NCBI RefSeq assembly: GCF_020520425.1
Contig: NC_079490.1
Coordinates: 44,586,723 to 44,650,722, forward strand
Length of the DNA: 64,000 nucleotides
From: Spinacia oleracea
Taxonomy: Eukaryota > Streptophyta > Magnoliopsida > Caryophyllales > Amaranthaceae
Reading direction: 5' to 3'
The stretch's first letter is position 1. Each line of letters begins with the position of its first letter. The position numbers were made by a program, and so were the translations under genes. Positions 1 to 12,639 of this stretch are shown one piece after another. Under the pieces are notes generated by a model. That model did no database searches and was not told where the DNA came from. It saw nothing but the letters and a program-made list of their open reading frames with translations.

Positions 1-1194
1 TTTTCGGCACTTTATAGGCAAATGTGTGACTGAATTTTTCTCTCAAAAACTCACTTTGAATACTTTTAAACTTGTGTTATAAATTGTGAGCCCTAGCCTC
101 ATATTTATAGCGGTATGGAAAGGGAATCGAAATCCTATTCAGATACAAATTAATCAAACCTAGAATCCTACAAGAACTCTAATTTAATTAATTTATCAAA
201 TAGAATTAGGAATTTAATCATTAACCGAACTCTGCATGTTTTAGGAAACGTGCACGAACACAAACACTTGCACACACACGCACGACAGCCACGATGGGCC
301 TCATGCGTGCGCGCGAGCAGCAGCCCACTCAGCGCCCGCGCGCGCTGCGCGCTGCGCGCTGCGCGTGCTGTGCGCGCTGTGCGCGCTGCGCGCTGCGCGC
401 TGCGCGTGCTGTGCGCGCTGTGCGCGCTGCGCGCTGCGCGCAGCCTGCTGGGCCTGGACTTGCTGTTTGTGCGGCGCGCTTGGCTTGCTGGGCGATGGCC
501 TGGCTTCGTGCTGGGCCTCGTCCGGCAGGCCTCGTCCGATGCTTATTCGTACGATGCGCTTCCGATTAAATTTTCCGATTCCGGAATTCATTTCCGGTAC
601 GAACAATATTTAATATTTCCGATTCCGGAATTAATTTCCGTTTCGAACAAATATTTAATATTTCCGTTTCCGGAATTATTTTCCGATTCCGGTAATATTT
701 CCGATTCTGACAATATTTCCGTTTCCGGCAATATTTCCGATTCTGGCAATATTTCCATTTCCGATAATATTTTCCGATACGTACCATGTTTCCATTTCCG
801 GCAACATCTACGACTTGGATAATATTTATATTTCCGATACGATCCATATTTCCGTTTCCGGCAATATCATCGTTTCCGGAGTATTCATTTCTTGCCTGTG
901 ACGATCTTAGCTCCCACTGAAACCAAGATCCGTCGGTTCCGAATATTCATAGATAGAGTATCTAATGCCATTAGATACTTGATCCGTTTACGTACTATTT
1001 GTGTGACCCTACGGGTTCAGTCAAGAGTAAGCTGTGGATTAATATCATTAATTCCACTTGAACTGAAGCGGCCTCTAGCTAGGCATTCAGCTCACTTGAT
1101 CTCACTGAATTATTAACTTGTCAATTAATACTGAACCGCATTTATTAGACTTAACATAGAATGCATACTTGGACCAAGGGCATTATTTCCTTCA
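1..1194 (-). mobile_element. Copia LTR fragment, minus orientation, cut by window edge
   Basis: This is the same LTR family as 44877-46319 and 53998-55382. It starts inside the LTR (base 1 corresponds to about 45132) and runs to the conserved end, ...GGGCATTATTTCCTTCA, at 1194. It holds the GC-rich CGCGCTG tract (about 320-450) and the array of TTTCCG/TTCCGG units (about 565-890). No polypurine tract follows base 1194, so it is either a solo LTR or the 5' LTR of a minus-strand element lying left of the window. The target duplication cannot be checked because the other end is outside. Confidence 0.9.
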
Positions 1195-1267
1195 CTTGTT
1201 CTCTCCATCTTTATATTGTCTTGCTTATTCGGATTGTTAGCACCCCCTCCCTCTGACGAATTCAACC
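1195..1267. other. 73-bp host sliver between two head-to-head LTRs
   Basis: Only these bases separate the minus-oriented LTR fragment from the plus-oriented copia element. The last five (1263-1267, CAACC) are the left copy of that element's target duplication. The sliver is therefore the continuation of the FAR1-related locus at 11464. Read on the minus strand after the duplication it gives early stops, so it may be intronic or decayed. Confidence 0.7.
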
Positions 1268-2639
1268 TGAAGGAAATAATGCCCTTGGTCCAAGTATGCA
1301 TTCAATGTTAAGTCTAATAAATGAGGTTCAGTATTAATTAACAAGTTAATAATTCAGTGAGATCAAGTGAGCTGAATGCCTAGCTAGAGGCCGCTTCGGT
1401 TCAAGTGGAATTAATGATATTAATCCACAGCTTACTCTTGACTGAACCCGTAGGGTCACACAAATAGTACGTAAACGGATCAAGTATTTAATGGCATTAA
1501 ATACTCTATCTATGGATATTCGGAATCGACGGATCTTGGTTTCAGTGGGAGCTGAGATCGTCACAAACAAGTGAATACACCGGAAACGATGATATTGCCG
1601 GAAACAGAAATATGGATCGTATCGGAAATATAAATATTATCCAAGTCGTAGATGTTGCCGGAAAAGGAAACGTGGTACGTATCGGAAAATATTATTGGAA
1701 ATGGAAATATTGTCGGAATCGGAAATATTGCCGGAAACGGAAATATTGTCAGAATCGGAAATATTATCGGAATCGGAAAATAGTTCCGGAAACGGAAATA
1801 TTAAATATTTGTTCGAAACGGAAATTAATTCCGGAATCGGAAATATTAAATATTGTTCGTATCGGAAATGAATTCCAGAACCGGGAATTTAATCGGAAGC
1901 GTATCGTACGAATAAGCATCGGACGAGGCCTGCCGGACGAAGGCCCAGCACGAAGCCAGGCCATCGCCCAGCAAGCAAGACGCGCGCCAGCGCCCAGCCC
2001 AAGGCAGCACCAGGCCCACCGCAAGGCAGGCCCAGCGCGCCAAGGCAAGGCTGCGCAACGTGGGCTGCGTGGGCCGAGCGCACGCGTGCGGACGCCCTTG
2101 TGGCTCCGTGCGTGTGTGTGTTTGTGTCCATGCACAATTCCTAAATTTATTAGGATTTGGTGTATGATTAAATTCCTATTCCTAAAAGGATTATTTAATT
2201 AAATAGAGTCCTTGTAGGATTCTAAGTTTAATCAAATCGTATCCTACTAGGATTCCACTTCCCTTTCCAAACCTCTATAAATAAGGGCCTAGGGTCATAA
2301 TTTATGTACATGGGATTGAAGTATTCTAAGGGTAAGTTTTGAAAGAAAAATAAGCCAAACACTTGCAAACACATTAACCGAATTTCCTAGTAACCTTAAG
2401 GGCGATTCTAGTTGGTCTAACTTGAGGCGGATCCGGACGTACTGTGGACTTTCTACGGAGGGACGACATTTGGAGTCCTAAAGACTTGTTCTTGTTTGGT
2501 TCGGGCGCAGCGAGGGAGGGCACGCTACAAAGTGTATGCTCCTAAATTATGCTAAATGATTATGTGTAAATAATATGTTTCCTGGCATTAAGGTTTTTCC
2601 GCATGATTTATGTTTTGTCATATGTATCATAACCTAACA
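1268..2639 (+). repeat. 5' LTR of copia copy 1
   Basis: It is 1372 bp, long for a copia LTR. It contains an array of GGAAAT/CCGGAA-type units (about 1575-1880), a GC-rich segment (about 1920-2110) and a likely TATA region, CCTCTATAAATAAGG (about 2272-2286). It ends TAACA directly before the primer-binding site. Confidence 0.95.
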
Positions 2640-2640
2640 G

Positions 2641-2654
2641 TGGTATCACGAGCC
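2641..2654 (+). other. Primer-binding site, initiator Met tRNA type
   Basis: TGGTATCACGAGCC lies one base after the LTR. Most plant copia elements have TGGTATCAGAGCC, complementary to the 3' end of initiator tRNA-Met. This copy has one extra C. The minus-strand copy has the same extra base, so the variant is fixed in this family. Confidence 0.85.
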
Positions 2655-5261
2655 TCTTATTATTTTCATAATCTAAATTGCATAAACATGGTTAAATATT
2701 ACAAATTTGCAAGAATTAAAAGGGGTGATTAATTTTCGTAATAGTTAATTAATTGCAAATTGCGTTTATTTAATTATATGTACGCAGTGTTTCGGCAGTT
2801 TCTTCGTTACTCATCCAAATCGAGTGATTTTTGTGTCAATTCCGCATGTAAAAGGCATTCTAAAATTTTGACAAAATTAATTTTTTTCGGCCGAACCCAG
2901 AATTCTCAAATTCGAAGCCTAACTATGACTTTTCGGAGGTTTTAGTTTTTCGAACGCAAAAGTTTGTAAATTTAAGATGTTAAATTAAATATTTGCGATT
3001 CTTGTTGATAAATCTTGAATTTTTGATTGACCTACTGTATATGTTTAACAAGTTTGAATGCCTAGCCTTGTTAATTATGCAATCTAATTTGTAATTATGA
3101 TTAATTTGTTGAAAATTGGAATAATTTAGAATTAATTTGATTTTCATAATTAATTAATAATTTAATTAGATACCTATGATTAAAAACCACCATAAAAATT
3201 GTAAATTTGTGTTAAATTTTAAATTTTTATGACCTAGACTTGAATCCATGTTAATCGGAAATTAATTAATTAATAAATTTTTATGCGATTCGCTCATATA
3301 ACTTGCACGCACAAAGCAATGAACGCTACGTGTTACCCTTAAGGGGTGTTGTATATTGCGGGCATGCGACGACGAGCAAGGGAGCTCGTCGCCCATGCGG
3401 TACGAATGCAGCGAGCAAGGCCATGGTGCACGAGCACAAGGCAGCAGCCCTGCCTTGTGTCGTGTGCTATGGGCGAGTGGGCAAGGGCGAGAGCAAGGCA
3501 GCGAGCAGTCGCGTGCAACGCGCACTGCCTCGCGCAGCGTTCGAAGCCTCGCGCGCAGCGAGCGCTGGCTCGCGTGCGACGAGCGCTACGACTGCATCGA
3601 AGCCTCGCGCGCAGCGAGCGCTGGCTCGCGTGCGACGAGCGTTGGCGCGCGCCCAGCGATGGTGAGCAGCGAGCGTGCTTCGATGATGCCTTGCGATGGT
3701 GAGCAGCAGCAGATGCGACGCAGCACATAGGCTGCGCGCACATGGCCAGCAATGGCTGCGTGCGTGTGGCCTATGGTTGTGCGTTGCGTGGTGATGTTGC
3801 GTACCTTATGTTACGATTAGATCGTTTTAAAATTTTAATTTGAAATTTTCAGTTTATGTAATATTAATTAATTTTACAATTAATAATTTAAATTGTTTTC
3901 TTGGATTTTAATTTTGAATATTATAATTATAATAAATTTCATTTATTCTAATTATTTTACTAAAATTAAAATCATGAATTAATTTAAATACGACTGAAAA
4001 TAAATTAAATATGTGGATTCAATTATAAATTTATATGAGCTTTAAATTTTAATTAAATTTGTATGTTTCCGGTTAGACTAGAAATACATTTTTATGTTTA
4101 AAATTAGTAAAGCATATGAATTTATTGGTTTAAGTGGGAGCCCTTTTAGTCATAAACTCTTGATTAGGTCTACAAATCCTTAAGGTTAAAACAACTTGAT
4201 TAGAATTAATAAGGACTGAATAAATTGTAGATTATTGGTGCCCTTGATTAATTGCTGCAAATATTTATGTGATGCATAACGTGTTTTACTAACCAGCTAT
4301 GTGGGCCATTCATGATAATGAATGGGTGAATGGTATATATTGTATATGTACTGTTTTGCAGGTTATGAAGTGACTAGTATGGCCCAAATAGGATAGAAAA
4401 TATGGTCTGCGTACCATTAATTTGAATGTAATTGGTCTAAAGTACCAAAATTATTTTTCAATTTAAATATGGTATGCGTACCATCAAATAGTTGTAATTA
4501 GTTTAATTATAGCTTATCCTATTTGAAGAAAATGGCGCCTCCCACGGAGATTTTCAAGACGGACTTTGAAGTTGAAGCTTCAAGATGAAGTCGGGCCATA
4601 CTAGATCACATTTATCTTATGCATGCTTTATGTTATTTATTGCTTTAAATATGTCTTAAATATGCATGAGATCAAAGCTTGATTATGTTTCATGATTAAG
4701 GATTTTAGTTCACTTAAAATATAACCAACATAGTAAGAGCCTTAAGTTCCAAACTTAAAAATTAAGTTAAAAGGTGCCATGCCAAAATAACACTTACTTG
4801 GATATCCTTTACATCGATCTTAGTAATAGTTTTCCGCCATAGCGAGGTGTTACTTGTCGATACTAAAGGGGTAAGGTACACAAATAATTGTGAGTACATG
4901 TTAGTTTTGGTGAAACTCAACGATATAAGTAAGGAGTCCTTTTATGTCGTGGCAAAATCGATAGGTTTACCTAATAAGTTCTTAGACGTACCTATCAACC
5001 AAAAGTAGTTTCTAGACTATTAGCAAATAGGCTTTTGCTTACCTAAAAGATTTTAGAATTGAGTCTAAATACATAATGTGCTTAATTCTTCAATGGATTT
5101 TAGTATCTTGGAATCATTTTATTCACACCTGCCGGAACACATAATTTGAATAAAATGCTTAATGAACATTGAATTATGCATGTTTGCTAGAATTTAAGTT
5201 TATTAAGAGAAACTGTGAATGGTTATTTATTTGTTTATTCTTTTCAATTGTAGTTTTAATT
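2655..5261 (+). other. Untranslated leader of copia copy 1 with GC-rich island
   Basis: About 2.6 kb of mostly AT-rich sequence without a credible gene. At about 3300-3800 there is a sharply GC-rich block with repeated GCGAGCGCTGGCTCGCGTGCG-like units, giving spurious open frames on both strands. Just before the gag ATG there is a pyrimidine stretch, TTCTTTTCAATTGTAG (about 5238-5253), that looks like a splice acceptor, so a spliced gag message is possible. Confidence 0.7.
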
Positions 5262-8200
5262 ATGGCAAACAACAATTCATTCAACATTCGATCAATTCTC
5301 GAAAAGGAGAAGTTGAGCGGGAAAAACTTCCTTGACTGGCAAAGGAACTTGCAAATAGTTCTTATGCAGGAAGAAAAGGAGTATGTCCTGGAAGAGGCGA
5401 TGCCTGAAGCCACAGGCGACGGGGTCACTCAGGCAGCCCTCAATCGTTGGATTGATGCCAACAAGGATGTGAAATGTCTAATGCTCGCCACCATGAGTGC
5501 AGATCTGCAGAAAACGTTCATCAACTCAGATGCTTTCACGGTCATCAGTGAGTTAAAGAACATGTTCCAAGATCTGTCTCGAGTCGAAAGATTCGAGACT
5601 CATAGGCAAATTCTTGAGACCAAGCTTAAAAAAGGCGAGCCCGTAAGTCCACATGTTCTCAAAATGATTGGACTCATTGAGAATATGAGTCGGCTGGATC
5701 AGCAATTCTCTCAGGAAATGGCTGTAGACACCATCCTCCATTCTCTTCATAACGGGTATGATCAGTTCAAACTGAACTACAGTATGAATAGTCTGGACAA
5801 AACGCTCACTGAGCTTCACGGTATGCTGAAGACCGCTGAAAAGACGCTCAAAAGTGATAAGCAAGATGTGCTTATGGTGCGTGGGGGCAAGTTCAAGAAA
5901 TCTGGAAAGAAGAGGAATGCTAAGAAAGGTGGCAACAAGGCCAACCCAACTAAGAAAACTGGCGCCAAGTCTGAAAAGAGGAAGGTCAGTCAACCCACTT
6001 CTGAATCCGAATGCTTCTACTGCAAGAAGAAGGGGCATTGGAAGAGAGATTGCTTGAAGCTAAAGGAAGATCAGAAGAACGGAACAGTCGTTCCATCTTC
6101 AGGTATTTTCGTTATAGACTGTATACTTGCTAATTCAACTTCTTGGGTATTAGATACAGGTTGTGGCTCACACTTATGTTCCAATTCACAGGGACTAAGA
6201 AGAAGTAGAAAGTTAAGCAAGGGTGAAGTCGACCTACGAGTGGGAAATGGAGCACGGATTGCTGCATTAGCTGTAGGAACTTATTATTTGTCGTTTCCCT
6301 CTGGGCTAGTTTTGGAACTGGATGAGTGTTTCCATGTTCGAAGCCTTACTAAAAACATCATTTCAGTTTCTTGCTTAGATGCTAAGGGATTTTCCTTTTT
6401 AATAAAAGACAATAGTTGTTCGTTTTATTTTAAAGAGATGTTTTATGGATCTGCTAGATTAGTCAATGGACTTTATTTATTAGATCACGACAAACAAGTT
6501 TATAACATAAATACCAAAAAGGCCAAAAAGGATGATTCAGATCTCACCTATCTGTGGCATTGTCGATTAGGCCATATTAACTTGAAACGCTTACAAAGAC
6601 TTCAAAAGGAAGGAATTCTAGAACCATTTGACTTAGAGGATTATGGTAAGTGTGAATCATGTTTACTTGGCAAAATGACAAAGCAACCTTTCTCTAAAGT
6701 TGGAGAAAGAGCAACTGAACTATTGGGTTTAATCCATACAGATGTATGTGGACCAATGAGTACAAATGCTAGAGGTGGTTTCAGCTACTTTATCACTTTC
6801 ACTGATGACTTCAGTAGATATGGTTATGTCTACTTCATGAAGCATAAGTCTGAATCCTATGACAAATTCAAGGAATTTCAGAGTGAAGTAGAGAATCAAT
6901 TAGGCAAGAAGATTAAGGCATTGCGGTCTGATAGAGGCGGTGAATATCTGAGCTATGAATTTGATGACCATCTGAAAGAATGTGGAATTCTATCAGAATT
7001 GACTCCTCCTGGAACACCACAATGGAACGGTGTGTCGGAACGGAGGAACAGAACCTTGCTAGACATGGTTAGGTCAATGATGGGTCAGGCCGAACTTCCA
7101 ATAGAATTTTGGGGACATGCACTAAATACAGCTGCACTCACTATAAATAGAGCTCCGTCTAAAGCTGTCGAAAAGACTCCATATGAGTTATGGTTTGGAA
7201 AGCCTCCAAAAGTGTCTTTTCTTAAGATTTGGGGATGTGAAGTATACGTCAAACGATTAATTTAAGATAAACTTCATCCGAAATCTGACAAATGTATCCT
7301 TGTGGGTTATCCAAAGGAAACAAAGGGGTATTACTTCTACAATACATCTGAGAACAAGGTGTTTGTTGCTCGAGATGGTGTCTTTTTGGAGAAGAATCAC
7401 ATTTCCAAAATGACAAGTGGGAGAAAAATAGACCTCGAAGAAATTCGAGTCGAACAACAAACTCTAGAGAATGCTCAAGATGACATTCAGGATGAAACTC
7501 AGAGATCTTTAGAAGTATCTGGTGAGAATCATGGTCAACCTAGAGATGTAACCCCGCGTAGATCGCAAAGATATAGATCTCAATCGAAAAGGTACTTAGG
7601 TATTTTGACGAACGAGAGTTATGACGTTCTATTACTTGAAAGTGATGAACCTGCGACTTACAAACAAGCTATGACGAGCCCTAGCTCCAAGCAATGGCAA
7701 GAAGCCATGCAATCTGAATTAGACTCCATGTCAGAAAACCAAGTATAGGATTTGGTCGATTTGCCAGATGGCTACCAAGCCATTGGAAGCAAATGGGTTT
7801 TCAAACTGAAAAAGGACAAGGATGGGAAACTTGAAGTTTTCAAAGCTAGATTGGTTGCAAAAGGTTACAGGCAAGTCCACGGTGTGGATTATGATGAAAC
7901 CTTTTCACCAGTTGCAATGCTAAAGTTTATTCGGATAATGTTAGCAATCGCTGCATATTACGATTACGAAATATGGCAGATGGGTGTCAAAACCGCTTTC
8001 TTAAACGGCGTTTTAACAGAAACTGTGTTTATGACACATCCTGAAGGTTTTGAGGATCCAAAGAATGCTAAAAAGGTATGCAAGCTAAACAAATCAATCT
8101 ACGGATTGCAGCAGGCATTCAGGAGCTGGAATATACGTTTTGATGAAGCAGTCAGTGACTTTGGTTTCATCAAGAACGCAGACGAATCTTGTGTATACAA

Positions 8201-9227
8201 GAAGGTCAGTGGGAGCAAAATTGCTTTCCTAGTATTATATGTCGACGACATATTACTTATCGGAAATGACATTCCTTTGTTGAACTCTGTCAAGATTTGG
8301 CTTGGGAAATGTTTTTTGATGAAGGATCTAGGAGAAGCACAGTACATATTGGGCATCAAGATTTACAGAGATAGATCTAAAAAGATGATTGGACTTAGTC
8401 AAAGCACTTATATCAATAAGGTGCTTGATAGGTTCAAGATGGAAGACTCCAAGCGAGGCTACCTACCCATGTCTCATGGAATAACTCTAAGCAAGACTCA
8501 GTGCCCAAAAACACTTGATGAGCGTAGACGAATGAATGAGATTCCATATGCATCATTGATTGGTTCAATAATGTATGCTATGATATGTACACGCCCGGAT
8601 GTTGCGTACGCACTCAGTGCTACGAGCAGATACCAGTCAGACCCAGGAGAGGCACATTGGACTGCTGCAAAGAATATTCTGAAGTACCTGAAAAGGCACA
8701 AAGATGACTTCCTGGTCTATGGTGGAGATGATGAATTAATTGTTAAAGGCTATACGGACGCAAGTTTCCAAACCGACAAAGATGATTTCAGATCACAGTC
8801 TGGGTTTGTCTTCTGCCTCAACGGAGGTGCAGTAAGCTGGAAAAGTGCTAAGCAAAGCACCATTGCGGATTCTACAACTGAAGCGGAGTACATTGCTGCA
8901 CATGAAGCAGCAAAGGAAGCTATATGGCTAAGGAAGTTCATAGGTGAACTTGGTGTAGTCCCCTCCATTAAAGGACCAATAGCCCTGTATTGCGATAATA
9001 ACTGAGCTATTGCACAGGCAAAGGAGCCTAGACACCACCAAAGAGTCAAGCATGTACTTCGTAGATTTCACCTTCTACGAGAGTTCGTTGAAAGAAAAGA
9101 AGTCGAAATAAGCAAGATTGGAACTGATGACAACATATCAGATCCATTAACTAAACCTCTGCCGCAGGCGAAGCACAACTCGCACACTGCATCTATGGGA
9201 ATCAAGCATATTGGAGAATGGCTTTGA
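5262..9227 (+). pseudogene. Copia gag-pol polyprotein, broken
   Basis: The frame starts at MANNNSF (5262) and corresponds to 1321 codons, as in the minus-strand copy. Visible in order are the gag region; the zinc knuckle CFYCKKKGHWKRDC; the protease motif LDTGCGSH; the integrase HHCC (LWHCRLGH...CESC), DRGGEY and the SERRNRTLLDM Glu; the reverse transcriptase with YVDD; and RNase H from GYTDASF. It is interrupted by TAA at 7263-7265 (codon 668), TAG at 7746-7748 (codon 829, a Trp in the sister copy) and TGA at 9003-9005 (codon 1248, a Gly in the sister). The first catalytic Asp of reverse transcriptase is Gly here (QMGVKTAFLNG, codon 908) where the sister has Asp. The copy cannot encode active enzyme as read. 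Confidence 0.95.
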
Positions 9228-10080
9228 TGTCCTTATTTAATGTTTTAAAGTTTTAGAGTTTAAATCTTTGTAAAACATTATTGGTTAATCATTCACAATA
9301 AATGAATAGAATTCATTTTTCCATTTAATTTGTGGTTTATTAAATGATGAGTCCCTTCAATTTGACGATATATTCAAGATAGACTGTCAGGACCAGTCCT
9401 GTAACTAAGAAATGTCTATCAAGTGAACTTGAATGTCAAAGGTTGAGAATGGTCCCTGGTCGGAGTTTTCTATAAAATTGGACGCATAGAAAACTTTAGA
9501 CGACTAGAATGCAAGATGACTAGTAGTTCTGTTTCTTGAACTATGTGGACATGGCAATGTCATAATCATTTGCATAGATACTTACTTTGGGAAGACTAGT
9601 ATCGGACAGACCTATGAAACTTTACTGTAAGAGATGAAAATCTGTCATAAGTAAATTTCATTAAAATTATTAGACACTAAATCCTCAATACCTGAGTGAT
9701 TTGAGATTACTTGTTTGAGAACTGGTTACTTTGACGTTGACCAACCGTCGCACCGTAAAAGGAGGCTATAAAGGCAACGCTCAGGTAATCACCTATCAAA
9801 CGAAGTCTAATCCCAAGATCGCAAGATTGGGATTGTCCTCCCATAAATCGGGATGAGATGCTTAAAAGTTGTACAAGGCCACTCGGAGAGCTAGAAACTG
9901 TGAAATGCATGGCCGTGCTCGGATGAATCATAGGCTATGATTATCTGTTTATTTGATCAGTTGAACTCTGAAACCGAGAAACACCTCTGGACATAATAAG
10001 GATGACAACTCTTACCTTATGTTCAAGAGCAAGCATCGAGCGACAAAGGAATTAGGAAATGCACACTTGTCCCTAAGGAC
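9228..10080 (+). other. 3' noncoding segment of copia copy 1
   Basis: About 850 bp between the end of pol and the polypurine tract. It is matched nearly base for base by 46331-47184 on the other strand. No gene is credible; the short frame at 9707-9931 on the minus strand is conserved only because the whole element is. Confidence 0.8.
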
Positions 10081-10091
10081 AAGTGGGAGAC
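10081..10091 (+). other. Polypurine tract
   Basis: AAGTGGGAGAC directly precedes the 3' LTR, as expected for plus-strand priming. The same tract is present inverted at about 46320-46330 in copy 2. Confidence 0.85.
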
Positions 10092-11463
10092 TGAAGGAAA
10101 TAATGCCCTTGGTCCAAGTATGCATTCAATGTTAAGTCTAATAAATGCGGTTCAGTATTAATTAACAAGTTAATAATTCAGTGAGATCAAGTGAGCTGAA
10201 TGCCTAGCTAGAGGCCGCTTCGGTTCAAGTGGAATTAATGATATTAATCCACAGCTTACTCTTGACTGAACCCGTAGGGTCACACAAATAGTACGTAAAC
10301 GGATCAAGTATTTAATGGCATTAAATACTCTATCTATGGATATTCGGAATCGACGGATCTTGGTTTCAGTGGGAGCTGAGATCGTCACAAGCAAGTGAAT
10401 ACTCCGGAAACGATGATATTGCCGGAAACGGAAATATGGATCGTATCGGAAATATAAATATTATCCAAGTCGTAGATGTTGCCGGAAACGGAAACGTGGT
10501 ACGTATCGGAAAATATTATTGGAAATGGAAAAATTGCCGGAATCGGAAATATTGCCGGAAACGGAAATATTGTCAGAATCGGAAATATTATCGGAATCGG
10601 AAAATAGTTCCGGAAACGGAAATATTAAATATTTGTTCGAAACGGAAATTAATTCCGGAATCGGAAATATTAAATATTGTTCGTATCGGAAATGAATTCC
10701 AGAACCGGGAATTTAATCGGAAGCGTATCGTACGAATAAGCATCGGACGAGGCCTGCCGGACGAAGGCCCAGCACGAAGTCGGGCCATCGCCCAGCAAGC
10801 AAGACGCGCGCCAGCGCCCAGCCCAAGGCAGCACCAGGCCCACCGCAAGGCAGGCCCAGCGCGCCAAGGCAAGGCTGCGCAGCGTGGGCTGCGTGGGCCA
10901 AGCGCACGCGTGCGGGCGCCCTTGTGGCTCCGTGCGTGTGTGTGTTTGTGTCCATGCACAATTCCTAAATCTATTAGGATTTGGTGTATGATTAAATTCC
11001 TATTCCTAAAAGGATTATTTAATTAAATAGAGTCCTTGTAGGATTCTAAGTTTAATTAAATCGTATCCTACTAGGATTCCAATTCCCTTTCCAAACCTCT
11101 ATAAATAAGGGCCTAGGGTCATAATTTATGTACATGGGATTGAAGTATTCTAAGGGTAAGTTTTGAAAGAAAAATAAGCCAAACACTTGCAAACACATTA
11201 ACCGAATTTCCTAGTAACCTTAAGGGCGATTCTAGTTGGTCTAACTTGAGGCGGATCCGGACGTACTGTGGACTTTCTACGGAGGGACGACATTTGGAGT
11301 CCTAAAGACTTGTTCTTGTTCGGTTCGGGCGCAGCGAGGGAGGGCACGCTACAAAGTGTATGCTCCTAAATTATGCTAAATGATTATGTGTAAATAATAT
11401 GTTTCCTGGCATTAAGGTTTTTCCGCATGATTTATGTTTTGTCATATGTATCATAACCTAACA
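10092..11463 (+). repeat. 3' LTR of copia copy 1
   Basis: It is 1372 bp, the same length as the 5' LTR, and begins TGAAGG and ends TAACA. It differs from the 5' LTR by scattered substitutions only. It is followed directly by the right-hand CAACC duplication. Confidence 0.95.
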
Positions 11464-11699
11464 CAACCCTAGGTATAATTTGTCCAAAACAGTCACCTTC
11501 AAGCTCTAAATACATTATGTCAGTTACTGCTTGTGCATCACCTCCTTCTATTTGCTTCATTTTTAACCTCGTGCAGTAATTTAGATGGTCTTTCTTCGAG
11601 TGCCCTAAATTTTCTTCACCTCCAGCTTCAATTTCCATGTAGTTAAAAGAAGCCGTGGATGACAGACCTGTCAGTTGAGCATAAAAGAATGTAAATAAA

Positions 11700-12175
11700 A
11701 TAATAGTTTAGGTAAAAGGTTTTATTTAACTTTACTGAACTTTTACTTCTTCAGACCTGACTTTTAGTACAAAAAGGCTAACTTTAACTTTTAAAACTTT
11801 AATTGTCAATAACTTAACTTTAATTGATAAAAGTCTAACTTTTACATTTTTACCTTTCTTCAGTTAATTTCTGTCAGGCAATTTGTTTTATTTAACACCT
11901 TGTAGTTAATTTCTCTGTTAAAGTTGTTGTTATGTAGGTTAAAGTTAAGGAAATTGTTGTCAAAGTTAAAGACAATCTTCATTCTACTCTAACCTAACTT
12001 TTACTTTAAAAAGCTTAACTTTAACTGAGATGAGTGTGACTTTTATATTTCCAACTTTTTTCATCTTAGAAGTTGATTGTAGTAACACAAGCATGAGTAT
12101 CAAAACAATAACTTTTACACAGAATAACATTTTTACTACTAAAAATGTAAGTTTAACTATCAAAAAGTAACTATT
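11700..12175. repeat. Degenerate TAACTTTTAC-type repeats in FRS intron 2
   Basis: The segment is filled with irregular copies of AACTTTTA/TAAAGTTA-like units, the same word that fills the first intron. No coding potential is visible beyond frame read-through from exon 2. Confidence 0.6.
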
Positions 12176-12639
12176 ACCAGATTTTTGCATAGTTTCAATT
12201 GCCTCCCCCTTCTCTTCCGTTATTGGCCTTTCAGTTCTATGCAAGTAGTGCCATTGACTCCTAGTTAATTCATGGTTGTGCATTATCACTTGATTAACAA
12301 GCGCATATCTGCCTTCAGAATTCGTTTTCACCCTCAAGCATGCCCTACATTGAGTTCTTGTGATTGAAACTTGCCTTGGTTTTCTCTCTTTTTTGGGCAC
12401 TACAAGAACAATTGTTTGCACTTTTTTCTTTTTGTTATTTCCATTGTTTGTTACTCCTGCTGCTGAACAAAGAAATGTCTTTTCAAGCACGATTCTTGTC
12501 CCAACTTTGAATCTCGTGTTTCCTTTCCTTATGGGAAATCCAACCGCACTAGCATGTTTTTCGTAGAAACCTAGAAGTTCCTCCACTGTTTCGGCGGTGT
12601 AACCCATCAGCATTCCAACAATATCTTGATCCGGTTCTG

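Larger units (their letters stand above)
1268..11463 (+). mobile_element. Full-length Ty1/copia retrotransposon, copy 1
   Basis: The element is 10,196 bp. It has two 1372-bp LTRs beginning TGAAGG and ending AACA, a primer-binding site, a gag-pol reading frame and a polypurine tract in the expected order. CAACC stands on both sides (1263-1267 and 11464-11468), a perfect 5-bp target duplication. Order in the polyprotein is gag, protease, integrase, reverse transcriptase, RNase H, which is the Ty1/copia order. By eye the two LTRs differ at only about fifteen positions, so the insertion is recent. It is not autonomous as read, because the polyprotein has three stops and one catalytic-site change. 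Confidence 0.97.

Noticed and set aside
250..822. Long frames on both strands in the LTR GC tract (also 1612-2202, 10436-11026, 45381-45947, 54591-55010)
   Set aside because: They arise from CGCGCTG and TTCCGG repeats, recur in every LTR, and have repeat-like composition (Cys/Ala/Arg runs). They are not genes.
3262..3752. Overlapping 80-140-codon frames in the copia leader (also 52558-53279)
   Set aside because: Several frames on both strands are open at once, only where the GC-rich tandem units lie; no domain and no shared preferred frame between copies.
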